A stretch of 64,000 bases of DNA from Acinetobacter sp. ANC 4805 (lineage in GTDB: Bacteria > Pseudomonadota > Gammaproteobacteria > Pseudomonadales > Moraxellaceae): positions 1 to 64,000 of the forward strand of contig NZ_JAKZGD010000006.1 in the NCBI RefSeq assembly GCF_022549495.1. Reading direction: 5' to 3'. Numbering within the stretch: position 1 is the first letter of the stretch; each line of letters starts with the position of its first letter. Below the pieces are notes generated by a model that was not told the DNA's origin, searched no databases, and was given only the letters and a program-made list of their open reading frames with translations. A program made the position numbers and the translations under genes. Below are positions 23,953-33,660 of the stretch, in pieces.

Positions 23953-26157
23953 TTACATAGTTAATCCAACAGCCTTTGCACGCGCTTGATGCAACTTCTT
24001 ATAGCTATCAATCAAACGTAAATGACGATCAAGCCCCTCAAGTTTCATACTTGTTGGTGTGAGACCATAGAAACGAACATTTCCTTCAACAGACCCAACG
24101 ACTGCATCCATACGTTCGTTACCAAACATACGACGGAAATTCGTTTCATAATCTTCTAATTCCATCTCATCATCGAGCAATACTTCAAGTACCACGTTCA
24201 TGCATTGATAAAATAATCCACGTTCAACGGTATTGGTGTTGTATTGTAAGAAGGTTTCAACCAGTTCTTTGGCTTCTTCAAATTGTTCTAATGCAATATA
24301 GATCAATAATTTAAGCTCTAGGATGGTCAACTGTCCCCACACAGTATTGTCATCAAATTCAATACCAATCAAGGTCGCGATTTCAGTATAATCATCTAAT
24401 TCACACTCTTCTAAACGCTCGGCTAAAGCTTCAAGTTGAGTTTGATCTAAGCGATGCAGATTTAAAATATCTTCACGGAATGCCAAAGCTTTATTGGTGT
24501 TATCCCAAATTAAATCTTCCACCAAATAAATTTCAGAATAATCTGGAACTAAGATACGACATGCTGTTGCACCTAAATGCTCATAGACAGCCATATATAC
24601 TTCTTTGCCCATTTCTTCCAAAATGCCAAACAATTCAGCCGCTTCTTCTTCATTTGAGTTTTCACCCTCATTGGTGAAATCCCACTCGACAAAGTCATAA
24701 TCTGATTTAGCACTAAAGAAACGCCATGAAACTAAGCCACTTGAGTCAATGAAGTGTTCCACAAAATTATTCGGTTCGGTCACTGCTTCACTTTGGAAGG
24801 TTGGTTGAGGAAGATCATTTAAACCTTCAAAACTACGCCCTTGTAATAGTTCAGTTAGACTACGTTCCAACGCCACTTCAAAGCTCGGATGTGCGCCAAA
24901 AGAAGCAAATACACCGCCTGTACGTGGATTCATCAGTGTCACACACATCACTGGGAAATCACCGCCCAAAGAAGCATCTTTCACTAAAACAGGGAAACCT
25001 TGTTCTTCTAAACCTTGGATGCCTGCCACAATACTTGGGTATTTTGCCAGTACTTCTTGAGGAACGTCAGGTAAAGCAATTTCACCCTCTAAAATTTCAC
25101 GTTTAACAGCACGCTCAAAAATTTCTGATAAACATTGAACTTGGGCTTCAGCCAAAGTATTACCTGCACTCATTCCATTACTCAGGTACAAGTTTTCAAT
25201 CAGATTCGATGGGAAATACACAACTTCTTTATCTGACTGACGCACAAATGGCAATGAACAAATACCACGCTCTGTATTACCTGAGTTGGTATCATATAAA
25301 TGCGTACCCAGTAGTTCATTATCTGGGTTGTAAATTTCAAGGCAATACTCATCCAAAATTTCTTTTGGTAATTTACCTTTCGAACCCGGTTTGAACCACT
25401 TTTCGTCTGGATAATGTACAAATTCTGCATTGGCAATTTCTTCACCCCAGAACTGATCATTATAGAAAAAGTTACAGTTCAAACGTTCAATGAACTCACC
25501 TAAAGCTGATGCTAAAGCACTTTCTTTGGTAGAGCCTTTACCATTAGTAAAGCACATTGGTGATTGTGCATCACGGATATGCAAAGACCAGACATTTGGA
25601 ACAATATTACGCCAAGATGCAATTTCGATCTTCATCCCTAGATTCGCCAAAATACCAGACATGTTGGCAATGGTTTCTTCTAGTGGTAAATCTTTCCCTG
25701 CAATATAAGTGCTGCTTTCTGAAGTCAGACTTGGCATTAACAGTGCTTGTGCATCCGCATCAATACTTTCGACTTCTTCAATAATAAATTCAGGGCCAGT
25801 TTGAATTACTTTCTTCACGGTACAACGATCAATCGAACGTAAGATACCTTGACGATCTTTTTCAGAAATGTCAGCAGGTAGTTCAACCTGAATCTTAAAA
25901 ATCTGTTTGTAACGGTTTTCAGGGTCAACAATATTATTTTGTGATAAACGAATATTATCTGTCGGAATATCACGGGCAGCACAATACACTTTGACGAAGT
26001 AAGCTGCACATAATGCCGATGATGCTAAAAAGTAATCAAATGGACCCGGTGCAGAACCATCACCTTTATAACGAATGGGTTGATCAGCGATAACTGTAAA
26101 ATCATCGAACTTGGCTTCTTGTCGAAGATTGTCGAGATAATTAACCTTGATTTCCAT
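23953..26157 (-). CDS. OsmC domain-YcaO domain fusion protein
   Basis: The 734-residue protein joins two domains. Residues about 1-135 are OsmC-like, with the two family cysteines in SSALCAAYF and SIDRCTVKK; OsmC proteins reduce organic peroxides. From about residue 165 it resembles E. coli YcaO: PNVWSLHIRDAQSPMCFTNG, then GKGSTKESALASALGEF and the ATP-binding glutamates. YcaO enzymes activate amide backbones with ATP; E. coli YcaO has been linked to the beta-methylthiolation of ribosomal protein S12. The gene is transcribed alone, with its own terminator. A link between thiol chemistry and YcaO activity is inference. Confidence 0.88.
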   Translation of the reverse strand: MEIKVNYLDNLRQEAKFDDFTVIADQPIRYKGDGSAPGPFDYFLASSALCAAYFVKVYCAARDIPTDNIRLSQNNIVDPENRYKQIFKIQVELPADISEKDRQGILRSIDRCTVKKVIQTGPEFIIEEVESIDADAQALLMPSLTSESSTYIAGKDLPLEETIANMSGILANLGMKIEIASWRNIVPNVWSLHIRDAQSPMCFTNGKGSTKESALASALGEFIERLNCNFFYNDQFWGEEIANAEFVHYPDEKWFKPGSKGKLPKEILDEYCLEIYNPDNELLGTHLYDTNSGNTERGICSLPFVRQSDKEVVYFPSNLIENLYLSNGMSAGNTLAEAQVQCLSEIFERAVKREILEGEIALPDVPQEVLAKYPSIVAGIQGLEEQGFPVLVKDASLGGDFPVMCVTLMNPRTGGVFASFGAHPSFEVALERSLTELLQGRSFEGLNDLPQPTFQSEAVTEPNNFVEHFIDSSGLVSWRFFSAKSDYDFVEWDFTNEGENSNEEEAAELFGILEEMGKEVYMAVYEHLGATACRILVPDYSEIYLVEDLIWDNTNKALAFREDILNLHRLDQTQLEALAERLEECELDDYTEIATLIGIEFDDNTVWGQLTILELKLLIYIALEQFEEAKELVETFLQYNTNTVERGLFYQCMNVVLEVLLDDEMELEDYETNFRRMFGNERMDAVVGSVEGNVRFYGLTPTSMKLEGLDRHLRLIDSYKKLHQARAKAVGLTM

Positions 26158-26382
26158 GCTGGCACCTAAATATTCTTATGTGTCAGCACAGACACATAAA
26201 ATTTCAAATATTGATCAATAACCCGAATCGTGGATAAGAAATTGATTTAAAAAGAGTAGCTAGAGCCATTCATTCATCTGAACAGGAAACTGACTCTAGT
26301 CGTGATGGGCGCTATTATAGAAGTATTTTGTGTAATTGATAACTTTTGTCTGTTTTTCTAGTCTATTTATGAGCAATTAAGC

Positions 26383-26414
26383 ATGTAAAAATAACTTAGA
26401 AGTTATTTTTACAT
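26383..26414 (-). terminator. AT-rich hairpin after the SDR gene
   Basis: ATGTAAAAATAACTT (26383-26397) is repeated inverted at 26400-26414, a near-perfect self-complementary element 16 bases past the SDR stop. It has few G-C pairs, so it would be a weak terminator. Confidence 0.5.
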
Positions 26415-26429
26415 TTACCACTCTACCAT

Positions 26430-27272
26430 TCACTTGCCATTTTTCTGCGATTTCTTAGTCAGAAAATTAAGTGCTTGAGAATAATGAGTTGGAGTAATTC
26501 TTTGCACGACATCTAAAATTTTTGCATCAGTACCAATTAAAATACGTGCTTTATTTTTTCTAACGGCATCTAAAATAATTTTTGCAGCATCTGAAGGTGG
26601 TGTTTTTAATACCTTATTGAATGATCGGCTTGCTCGTGCAGGATTCATTCCTAAGGCACGAATACTATCACTCATACGTGCATTATTTGCGATATTAGTA
26701 CGAATCCCTCCTGGATGAACACAAGTTGCGCTTACGCCATTATTTTGGATATCTAATTCTTGGCGCAAAGCTTCAGTGAAACCACGCACTGCAAACTTAG
26801 TCGCATTATAAGCACTTTGGGTAGGTTGCGCAGTGAGACCAAATAAGCTAGAAATATTAATAACATGCCCTTCGCCACTTTGTTTTAAATAAGGTAAAAA
26901 TTCCTTCGTCCCATATACGACTCCCCAAAAGTTGATATTAAAGATCCACTCCATTTCTTCATAATTCATTCCTTCAACCGTACTCGCTAACGCCACACCT
27001 GCATTATTAAAAATCAAATTAATTTTACCGTGATGCGTAAAGCTATCTGCTGCCCATGCACGTATAGCTTCTTGATTAGATACATCTAATTGAGTGAACG
27101 TCGCATTCACAGGGTATTGTGCTATGAGAGATCGTGTTTCTACTAAGCCTTGCTCATTCACATCACTTAATGCCAAATGTGTACCTTGTTGTGCGAGAAG
27201 AATCGCAAGTTGCTGACCAATACCAGATCCTGCTCCTGTGATTGCAGCAACTTTTTGGTTAAAATTTTTCAT
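26430..27272 (-). CDS. Short-chain dehydrogenase/reductase
   Basis: This 280-residue classical SDR has TGAGSGIGQQLA at the cofactor site, NNAGVALAS, ISSLFG and the catalytic YNATKFA. The C-terminal ARILIGTDAKILDVVQRITPTHYSQ extension is common in Acinetobacter- and mycobacterial-type SDRs acting on lipids or alcohols. The start codon follows the amidohydrolase stop with one base between them, so translation is coupled. Substrate unknown; function within a two-step pathway is inferred from the pairing. Confidence 0.87.
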   Translation of the reverse strand: MKNFNQKVAAITGAGSGIGQQLAILLAQQGTHLALSDVNEQGLVETRSLIAQYPVNATFTQLDVSNQEAIRAWAADSFTHHGKINLIFNNAGVALASTVEGMNYEEMEWIFNINFWGVVYGTKEFLPYLKQSGEGHVINISSLFGLTAQPTQSAYNATKFAVRGFTEALRQELDIQNNGVSATCVHPGGIRTNIANNARMSDSIRALGMNPARASRSFNKVLKTPPSDAAKIILDAVRKNKARILIGTDAKILDVVQRITPTHYSQALNFLTKKSQKNGK

Positions 27273-27273
27273 G

Positions 27274-28350
27274 TTATGACTCTATATTTAATTGATAAAA
27301 ATTGATCGCATTCTGTCTAAATATGGAATACAACGCTTGATCGCCATAGGGTGTGATCATTTGAATATATGCATAGATCAAATCACTTAGAGCAGCATTT
27401 GGCTTATCCATAGGGAAATTAGAGGCATACATAATTCGATCAACACCAAACACATTGATTGCGTGTTGAATCATGGGGGTTAATAGATTGACGATTTCTG
27501 TAGGGCTTGCAGTGCGGTGCTGTTGATAAAATGTATGCCCTAATACTGGCATCATCAAACCTGAAATTTTGGCATAAACATTTTTCTGCTGTGCCAATAG
27601 TCCTAAATCATGTTGCCATTGCTTAAAGATGTCAGTTCGTTGCGCTGAGGTGATTCCTGTTTTCTTACCAACCGAACCAAATAACCCTGCAGGTGTCGCA
27701 AGGTGATCTACCACAATACGTGTTTGAGGAAAATTTGCTGCTAAAGCTGTAATTTCAGTTAACTGAGTTGAATAACCCCATGCATCAAAGGACAAATCTA
27801 GTTTTGCGACATCCTCAAAACCTTTTAAAAATTTCTTTGACTGATATAAATGAGGTTGATCACACCAACGATAAATTCCTTTATCTTTATGCCAAGACGC
27901 CATCTTTCTAATACCCCTAAATAACGGGCTAGCATCTTGATGTGCTTTTAAAATATCTTTAAACCCTTTTTCTCTAGGATCAGCTGTACCTACGATAGCG
28001 CCTAAGGTTATGTCATGTTGTTTAAAATTGAGTTGTTTAACCCATTCTGTTTCTTCGACAACACCAAACCCTTTTGCATGATGCCAATTCGCCTCAATAT
28101 GTACCACGCTATCAATAGAAAAAGGCGCAATGTCTGCACGATAATGTATTGGTAAATAAGGGTTTAAAGCATATTGTGTCAACCCTAAACTATCTAGCAA
28201 GGATTTTGGTTTCACAAAACGAACCATTTGGTCCATCACTGCTGGATATTTCCCAAGCAGTTTGACCAATAAAGCCGCCGAATGTGGCGTATGATATGGA
28301 TCCCATTGATGAATATGTGGATCAATTATAGCGAAATCTAGTTTTTTCAT
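27274..28350 (-). CDS. Amidohydrolase-2-family metal hydrolase
   Basis: The protein has about 358 residues from ATG 28350. Its metal site begins with DPHIHQWDP, and later blocks include RIVVDHLATPAG and MYASNFPMDK, the arrangement of the amidohydrolase-2 family (lactonases, decarboxylases such as 4-oxalomesaconate-type and ACMSD-type enzymes). ATG 28371 would add seven residues but lacks a ribosome site, whereas GAG lies about seven bases before 28350. It is the first gene of an operon with the SDR. The organic substrate cannot be read from sequence. Confidence 0.82.
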   Translation of the reverse strand: MKKLDFAIIDPHIHQWDPYHTPHSAALLVKLLGKYPAVMDQMVRFVKPKSLLDSLGLTQYALNPYLPIHYRADIAPFSIDSVVHIEANWHHAKGFGVVEETEWVKQLNFKQHDITLGAIVGTADPREKGFKDILKAHQDASPLFRGIRKMASWHKDKGIYRWCDQPHLYQSKKFLKGFEDVAKLDLSFDAWGYSTQLTEITALAANFPQTRIVVDHLATPAGLFGSVGKKTGITSAQRTDIFKQWQHDLGLLAQQKNVYAKISGLMMPVLGHTFYQQHRTASPTEIVNLLTPMIQHAINVFGVDRIMYASNFPMDKPNAALSDLIYAYIQMITPYGDQALYSIFRQNAINFYQLNIES

Positions 28351-28502
28351 TCTTATACTCGTCCAGAACACATAACAATCACGAATTGAATTTTTAAAAT
28401 CCTGTGGAATTGTTTTAGCGTACAGAACAATAGACTATGAATAAAATGATTTATTTAAATATCAAACTATGAATTCCATTCATTTATGTTCCACGATAAA
28501 GT

Positions 28503-28606
28503 AGATTGCCAGTCTCAGTAATTATTTAACGATGCAGAGAACACCTCTGTGCCATCGAAATCGAGACAAAAGGGTTTCTATTTTCTGTGTATTTGCATGG
28601 CAATCT
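28503..28606. other. Nested inverted-repeat element
   Basis: Four stems nest in order: AGATTGCCA (28503-28511) with TGGCAATCT (28598-28606); GTCTC (28512-28516) with GAGAC (28563-28567); CGATG (28530-28534) with CATCG (28553-28557); CAGAG (28535-28539) with CTCTG (28545-28549), loop AACAC. The element starts seven bases past the stop of the efflux operon. It may be a 3' structured RNA or a terminator without T-tract, or the upstream region of the amidohydrolase operon. Confidence 0.55.
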
Positions 28607-28612
28607 CGTCAG

Positions 28613-29779
28613 TTAAATACGCCCAATTTCAAGATATGGAATGAGGGTCGCATCAAAATTTGAACGAGGGTCTCCAGCAAAACTGATAAAACCGTGCATT
28701 CCTGTTAAGCATTCGCCTTTATAAAATTGATTGAGTTGATAACGTGGATCTTTATGTGACAGTGTAAAACTCACGACACCAATACCAAATTTTTTTGATA
28801 TTTTGTGGGCATCTGCGAGCATGCGATGGTGTAAGGCAAGAGATTCTGGATGACACAATAAAGTATGTAAGACATGGTATTTCAAAGAATCACCACGCTT
28901 AGGTAATGGCATACTTTTCGTAACCGATGTGCACAAATTATAGATTGGTCTAAATGCACCAATTAAAGGACTGTAATGTAAAATTTTGGTTTGTTTAATG
29001 CTATGTTGATCCCACAAACCAAACATCCCAACAAGCTTATTATTTTTAAAATAAAGAATAAAATCAGAAAGTTTGATTCCTGAAAAATAGTGATGTCCTT
29101 GTGCTAGTTCTTCAAAATTATATGCAGGAATAAAGTTATAGTGCTTTGACATCTCAGCAATAAAGTCATTCATTGCAGGGATATGTTCAAGTTGAGCAAT
29201 ACAAGATTGAACATGACGAATATCCTGATGATCTTGAGCGGTACGATTTAAGAAAGCTTTGATTTTTCTTTTCGTTCCCAAATGCGTCAAGGTTAAAGTT
29301 TCAATCAACCCTTCATCATAATAATCTGGCATACCTGTTTTAGCAGTTTGCATTGCTGCGCGCGCTGCATGGTTATCATCAAAAATAATCATTTGGCTAA
29401 AATTAGGCTCATACATACTGATTTTCACATGAGCGCCTAAGACCTTGACCAAAGATTTTCCTCGATAACTTGGATCAACACGTAGATCGCTGGCATACCT
29501 CAGATTTTGTATTTGTTTGTTGATATAACATGGACGATGACCATTGCTATAGCAGGCTACCTTTTTCCGCTGTTCGGTATCCTCAATTACAACATGTAAT
29601 TTATGTCTATATAGGATGTCTGAGGCCTTAAAATAACTCGGCTCACGTTGAAAACTGATTTGGACACCTCGGGTTGTCATCGGAACAGAGATGAGTTCTC
29701 TCAATCCCTGATCGTCTTCAAGCACTGCCTCACGTGTAATGAGATTATTTTGGGGTTGTTGCACTGAATCTATTTTCAT
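28613..29779 (-). CDS. GNAT-type acyltransferase-like protein
   Basis: The 388-residue protein has a GNAT coenzyme-A-binding motif near residue 100 (LRVDPSYRGKSLVKVLGAH), and its C-terminal half may hold a second, degenerate GNAT fold (FILYFKNNKLVGMFGLWDQ). It is the last gene of the GH3/efflux operon, 11 bases after the TolC gene. In that setting it could acylate the exported molecule or protect the cell from it. No signal peptide. The donor and acceptor are unknown, and I see no close named relative. Confidence 0.7.
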   Translation of the reverse strand: MKIDSVQQPQNNLITREAVLEDDQGLRELISVPMTTRGVQISFQREPSYFKASDILYRHKLHVVIEDTEQRKKVACYSNGHRPCYINKQIQNLRYASDLRVDPSYRGKSLVKVLGAHVKISMYEPNFSQMIIFDDNHAARAAMQTAKTGMPDYYDEGLIETLTLTHLGTKRKIKAFLNRTAQDHQDIRHVQSCIAQLEHIPAMNDFIAEMSKHYNFIPAYNFEELAQGHHYFSGIKLSDFILYFKNNKLVGMFGLWDQHSIKQTKILHYSPLIGAFRPIYNLCTSVTKSMPLPKRGDSLKYHVLHTLLCHPESLALHHRMLADAHKISKKFGIGVVSFTLSHKDPRYQLNQFYKGECLTGMHGFISFAGDPRSNFDATLIPYLEIGRI

Positions 29780-29790
29780 TGATTATTCAC

Positions 29791-31110
29791 CTATTGATGA
29801 TGTGGAACAGACACCAAATCGTTTAAATTTCCCATCTGATCGAGTAGCTGATATACAAATACAACTTCATCTTGTTGATTGACGGTTTTTTGAGTCTGCA
29901 CATCCAATAATTTCTGCTCTGTATTGAGTAAATCGAAGGTTGTTTTGGTACCCAACTCAAATTCTTTACGGGTATATACAAATGCGATTGAAGCGGCATC
30001 AATTGCATTTTGCAGCGCATCTTTATTTTGACGAATGGTTTGAAGTTGTGCGTAAGTGGTACGGATACGCTGATTTAGATCTAATTCCAAACTTTTAATT
30101 TTTTGATTTGCAAGTTCAATATCAACTTGGGCTTTATTGATATTTGCACGATTAAGTCCATCATCATATAGCGGTACATTTAACTGAACACCGACCATAT
30201 AATTATTACTTTCCGAGCCAATATTGGTTGCTGCATGTTGAGTACCAAGCTTACTGGTGAGCATCACCGTCGGCCACAGTTCCCTTTTGGTTAAAGCATA
30301 TTGCTTTTCTGCCGCTTGCTTTTCATATTTCGCTTGTATCAAAGCAGGATGGTTCTTGGTTTTCGATAGAATGTCATCCACGTTATTGGCGATGCTTGGC
30401 AATTGATTTATTGCGACCAAATTATCAGCTGTTACCCCAGTGATTTGATAAAATTGTGCTTCACTAATGGTCAGATTAGATTGAGCTTGAGTAATATCTG
30501 CTTGCCCCTGAGCAACTTGAGCCAGAACTTGAGCTAAGTCTGCTCTTGTAATCATGCCGACATCAAACCGCCGTTGTGATTCATACAAAGAACGCTGAAG
30601 ATTAGACATGGTTTTCTTTCTGAGTTCTAAAATAGCTGTCTTTTTAAGCACATCGGTATAGACCATCACCGTATTCAATATGGTTTCAGACCGCTGATCT
30701 GATAAGGCTTCATGACGGGCTGAAAGCTGATTCTTCGCAACTTCGATTCCCAAACTATGCCGACCAGAGGTGTAAATTGGATAATCTAACTGTAGTTGCA
30801 AACTACGCCCCCTGCGATTTCCTTCTGTTGGAAACATCACATTGGTTGGCGTTTCTATTTTTTCATAGTCTAATTGCCCAACGAAATTGACTTTAAGTCC
30901 ATCTCGTTGGGTTGCTTGACCAAGTACCGCCGTAGATTGACGAACACTGAGGCGACTCAGTTCTAATTGGCTTTCATGCTTCAAACTTGCAGAAAATGCA
31001 TCATCTAAAGTCATTGCTTCGACTGAACTCGTAGCAAATAAGACACTTAAATACATTAAATATGGGTACTTGCATGCTTGCCTTTTAAATTGATTGATCC
31101 CTCTATTCAT
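29791..31110 (-). CDS. TolC-family outer-membrane efflux channel
   Basis: This 439-residue protein has a signal peptide ending at SSVEA and the internal repeat of TolC-type outer-membrane factors, with long helical coiled segments (residues about 145-225 and 350-420) and the GMITRADLAQVLAQVAQ and GTKTTFDLLNTEQKLLD hallmark blocks. It would complete a tripartite pump with the HlyD and MFS proteins of the same operon. Its start overlaps the GH3 stop by four bases (ATGA), so translation is coupled. Confidence 0.9.
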   Translation of the reverse strand: MNRGINQFKRQACKYPYLMYLSVLFATSSVEAMTLDDAFSASLKHESQLELSRLSVRQSTAVLGQATQRDGLKVNFVGQLDYEKIETPTNVMFPTEGNRRGRSLQLQLDYPIYTSGRHSLGIEVAKNQLSARHEALSDQRSETILNTVMVYTDVLKKTAILELRKKTMSNLQRSLYESQRRFDVGMITRADLAQVLAQVAQGQADITQAQSNLTISEAQFYQITGVTADNLVAINQLPSIANNVDDILSKTKNHPALIQAKYEKQAAEKQYALTKRELWPTVMLTSKLGTQHAATNIGSESNNYMVGVQLNVPLYDDGLNRANINKAQVDIELANQKIKSLELDLNQRIRTTYAQLQTIRQNKDALQNAIDAASIAFVYTRKEFELGTKTTFDLLNTEQKLLDVQTQKTVNQQDEVVFVYQLLDQMGNLNDLVSVPHHQ

Positions 31111-32693
31111 AGTCGTTCCAAACTATTTAAAGTAATTTTCTTTAACGGTTCAGGTTTAATATTTCCCTCAATTAGCCCATCAGACATCACCAATTTTTTA
31201 TAAGCAGCCCAACCATTATCTGCCTTACGAATTTGCGGTTGGTCGAGTTGACCTAAATTACGCGCTAATTCGTAATGGAAGTTTTGACGCAAAATACTGT
31301 CAATATATTCATGATCAACTGAGTGATGAATATTTCCTTCAAACAGTACACAATAAAATGGTTTCGCCTGTTGCTGCGTATCTATCGCAAGCAATGAAAT
31401 CGCTTTGGAATCGGTTTCATTTAAATGAGACAATAATTGTTGGGCTGTCTCAGGAGCGAGTTTCTCACCCACTAAATCCACACCAAAACGACGACCCTGA
31501 AATTCAAAACAAGGTATTTGTTCCAAGAAACCTGTAACCAATAAGCAATCATCTAAACAGTAGCGTAGTAAGCCATTGCCTGAGGTAATAATTGGACTAA
31601 CCACATCACCCAGCTTGAGTTCCCAAGAAGGGATTATTTTTCCTTGCTGTTCGCCCTCTAAATATTCAAATTCATAAAAATGGCTTTGATATGCCAGTGG
31701 ATACTGATCGTTATAAGGAATCGTCACAACCCCTTCGGTTGCCCATAACCCCTTACCTTCAAATTGTACAAAGGGTAATCGCTGTTGCAATTTCTCAGCC
31801 CAAGCTTTTGATCCTGCGGTGTCCCAACTCGATAACAAACTCAGTTTTGGCCATAATTTTTGAAAATCAATTTGATGATCGTGTGTCGCGGTCATTAAAC
31901 GCTTTGCACTTTTCGGGCTAAATGGTGCTTTAACTTGCTCTAAACATGCTTGACGTTCTCCCCATGAACCACTATCAAGTACTTCTATAATTTCATCTTG
32001 CATTACCTCTAAACGATCGAGTAATTGCAATGCAAACGTTGGGCTCCAAACAGAAATCATGGCTAAATTATGGTTTGCAACCAAATAACATAAGGTCGCA
32101 AACAAGGCATCATCCGCATTTGCTGCAAATGCCACATTACTGGGAACAGCCTGAGTAAATTTAGATAAAAGACGTTTTCCGACACTTAATAAAGCACTGT
32201 CATCATTGAGATTTTTATCTTTTAATACCTCACGTTGGCTTTCAGGCAACCATGAAACTGACCAATAATGTGTACCCCATTGTAACTGAGGGCATTTACG
32301 ATACATGCTTGCCAACCACGGTGCGATCGCATGATCAAGCTCATCTAAAAACAATTGGGTATAAGGAATAAACTTAATTTGTTCACTCGAACCACTGGTC
32401 GGTTGAAAACGAATGAGCTTACTGGTTGAAAGTGATAATTTCTGCTCACGATATTGATTAATCTCCTCTCGCCATGCGCTATAACGAGAGGATTTAAAAG
32501 ATTTTATGAATTGTTCATAAGTCGTGGCATCTTTTTTCCGTGCAAGGTTGGACGTTTGCAAAATTGAGTGCAATATTTGACGTTGAGATGCTTCTAAATT
32601 GTTGGCATTCTTTTTAAAGTCTTTATTCGCCGAATCACACCATTGTTTCAAGATCATATGTGATCCAGAGGTGAGCCATTCTGTATATTTCAT
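31107..32693 (-). CDS. GH3-family acyl-acid amido synthetase
   Basis: The 528-residue protein shows the GH3 adenylating-enzyme pattern: the phosphate-binding loop FQPTSGSSEQIK near residue 100, the WATEGVVTIPY block near 320, and GLLRYCLDDCLLVTGFLEQ near 385, matching the plant motif GLYRYRxGD. GH3 enzymes activate a carboxylic acid with ATP and join it to an amino acid or amine; in plants they conjugate auxin and jasmonate. It overlaps its neighbours by four bases on both sides in an efflux operon, suggesting that the product is exported. Substrates are unknown. Confidence 0.85.
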   Translation of the reverse strand: MKYTEWLTSGSHMILKQWCDSANKDFKKNANNLEASQRQILHSILQTSNLARKKDATTYEQFIKSFKSSRYSAWREEINQYREQKLSLSTSKLIRFQPTSGSSEQIKFIPYTQLFLDELDHAIAPWLASMYRKCPQLQWGTHYWSVSWLPESQREVLKDKNLNDDSALLSVGKRLLSKFTQAVPSNVAFAANADDALFATLCYLVANHNLAMISVWSPTFALQLLDRLEVMQDEIIEVLDSGSWGERQACLEQVKAPFSPKSAKRLMTATHDHQIDFQKLWPKLSLLSSWDTAGSKAWAEKLQQRLPFVQFEGKGLWATEGVVTIPYNDQYPLAYQSHFYEFEYLEGEQQGKIIPSWELKLGDVVSPIITSGNGLLRYCLDDCLLVTGFLEQIPCFEFQGRRFGVDLVGEKLAPETAQQLLSHLNETDSKAISLLAIDTQQQAKPFYCVLFEGNIHHSVDHEYIDSILRQNFHYELARNLGQLDQPQIRKADNGWAAYKKLVMSDGLIEGNIKPEPLKKITLNSLERL

Positions 32694-33511
32694 TTTGAGA
32701 TACTCTTGCTCAGTTTAGATGTTGTAAGAATTGCCTCGTGTTTTCCCTTACTGGTTGGTTTGGTAATGAATCTTGCTGGAAAACGAGCTAAGTCTTTCCA
32801 ACTTAATCGACCGATGCATGGTAATTCTGTGCCTGTTGTCCAAGTCGGGTTTTTTTGTTCAAAAAAATGTATTTTAGGATTTGTTATTCTCATTTCTTCG
32901 GTAATGGGCGCAACTTCATTTTTTAAAGGCTGATAGTCATCACCAAAATTCAATAATCCAACTTCTTTGTCATAATATTCACCAAAGAAATTTTCACAGT
33001 AATGTTCGACAACTGTCGATAGGTGTTCATTATTACCCTGCATATTTGGGTAATAGGCATAATAATTATTGGCTAATAATAAATATGTTTTATAGCCTTT
33101 TGAAATCAGCAGCCAATAAAACTCATTAAAAGGATATCTCACTCTCAGTTTTATAATCAGCTTTAGCATAGTACTTTGCAGTGTTCGAGTTCCCCAAAAC
33201 TCCTTCAGAATAACCGTATCTCCACTAAACAAAACGGTATAGTCTTTGCCATTTAAGTAAAAATGTTGAACAGCAACTGTAGAAAAACCAACAACTTCAT
33301 GTGTTTCTGAGTTAAAAATTAACATCGCCCCACTTTTCTTTTTGAAATCATCTGAAAAAATTTCAAACTGGGTATTCTCATAATATTGTTCATAAATTGA
33401 ATACATTGCTTGCAGTTGATCAATGCCTATTTTCTCTCGCTCAATATATTGACCATAAGTTGTTTCCTTATTGTTGAATATTGAGATGATCTTAGCCGTT
33501 GTATTAATCAT
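32690..33511 (-). CDS. Uncharacterised protein, probable GNAT-like fold
   Basis: I do not recognise a named family for this 273-residue protein. Its middle (residues about 60-135) reads like an N-acyltransferase core: MLIFNSETHEVVGFSTVAVQHF, SGDTVILKEFWGT then a helix and FNEFYWLLISKGYKTY. AGGAC precedes ATG. It is the third gene of the operon and its stop overlaps the GH3 start by four bases. It may work with the GH3 enzyme in making one product, for example as a second transferase; that is inference. Confidence 0.65.
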   Translation of the reverse strand: MINTTAKIISIFNNKETTYGQYIEREKIGIDQLQAMYSIYEQYYENTQFEIFSDDFKKKSGAMLIFNSETHEVVGFSTVAVQHFYLNGKDYTVLFSGDTVILKEFWGTRTLQSTMLKLIIKLRVRYPFNEFYWLLISKGYKTYLLLANNYYAYYPNMQGNNEHLSTVVEHYCENFFGEYYDKEVGLLNFGDDYQPLKNEVAPITEEMRITNPKIHFFEQKNPTWTTGTELPCIGRLSWKDLARFPARFITKPTSKGKHEAILTTSKLSKSISK

Positions 33512-33660
33512 AAATTAGTCCTTTAAATTTTGAATATGAAAATCTCTATCTCATAAAGAAATATAAAATTCATATTATTTTTTTAGGGAAACATATTTTT
33601 ATATGTCCCATTTTATTTTTAAATCATTGAAAAATGATTTTACCCTCTAGTCTTATGTAT

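Noticed and set aside
24801..25106. Plus-strand frame of 101 codons inside the OsmC-YcaO gene
   Set aside because: Translation has no family resemblance and it lies fully inside a strongly supported gene.
26255..26312. CTAGAG...CTCTAG repeat upstream of the OsmC-YcaO gene
   Set aside because: Six-base arms about 30 bases apart are common by chance in this composition.
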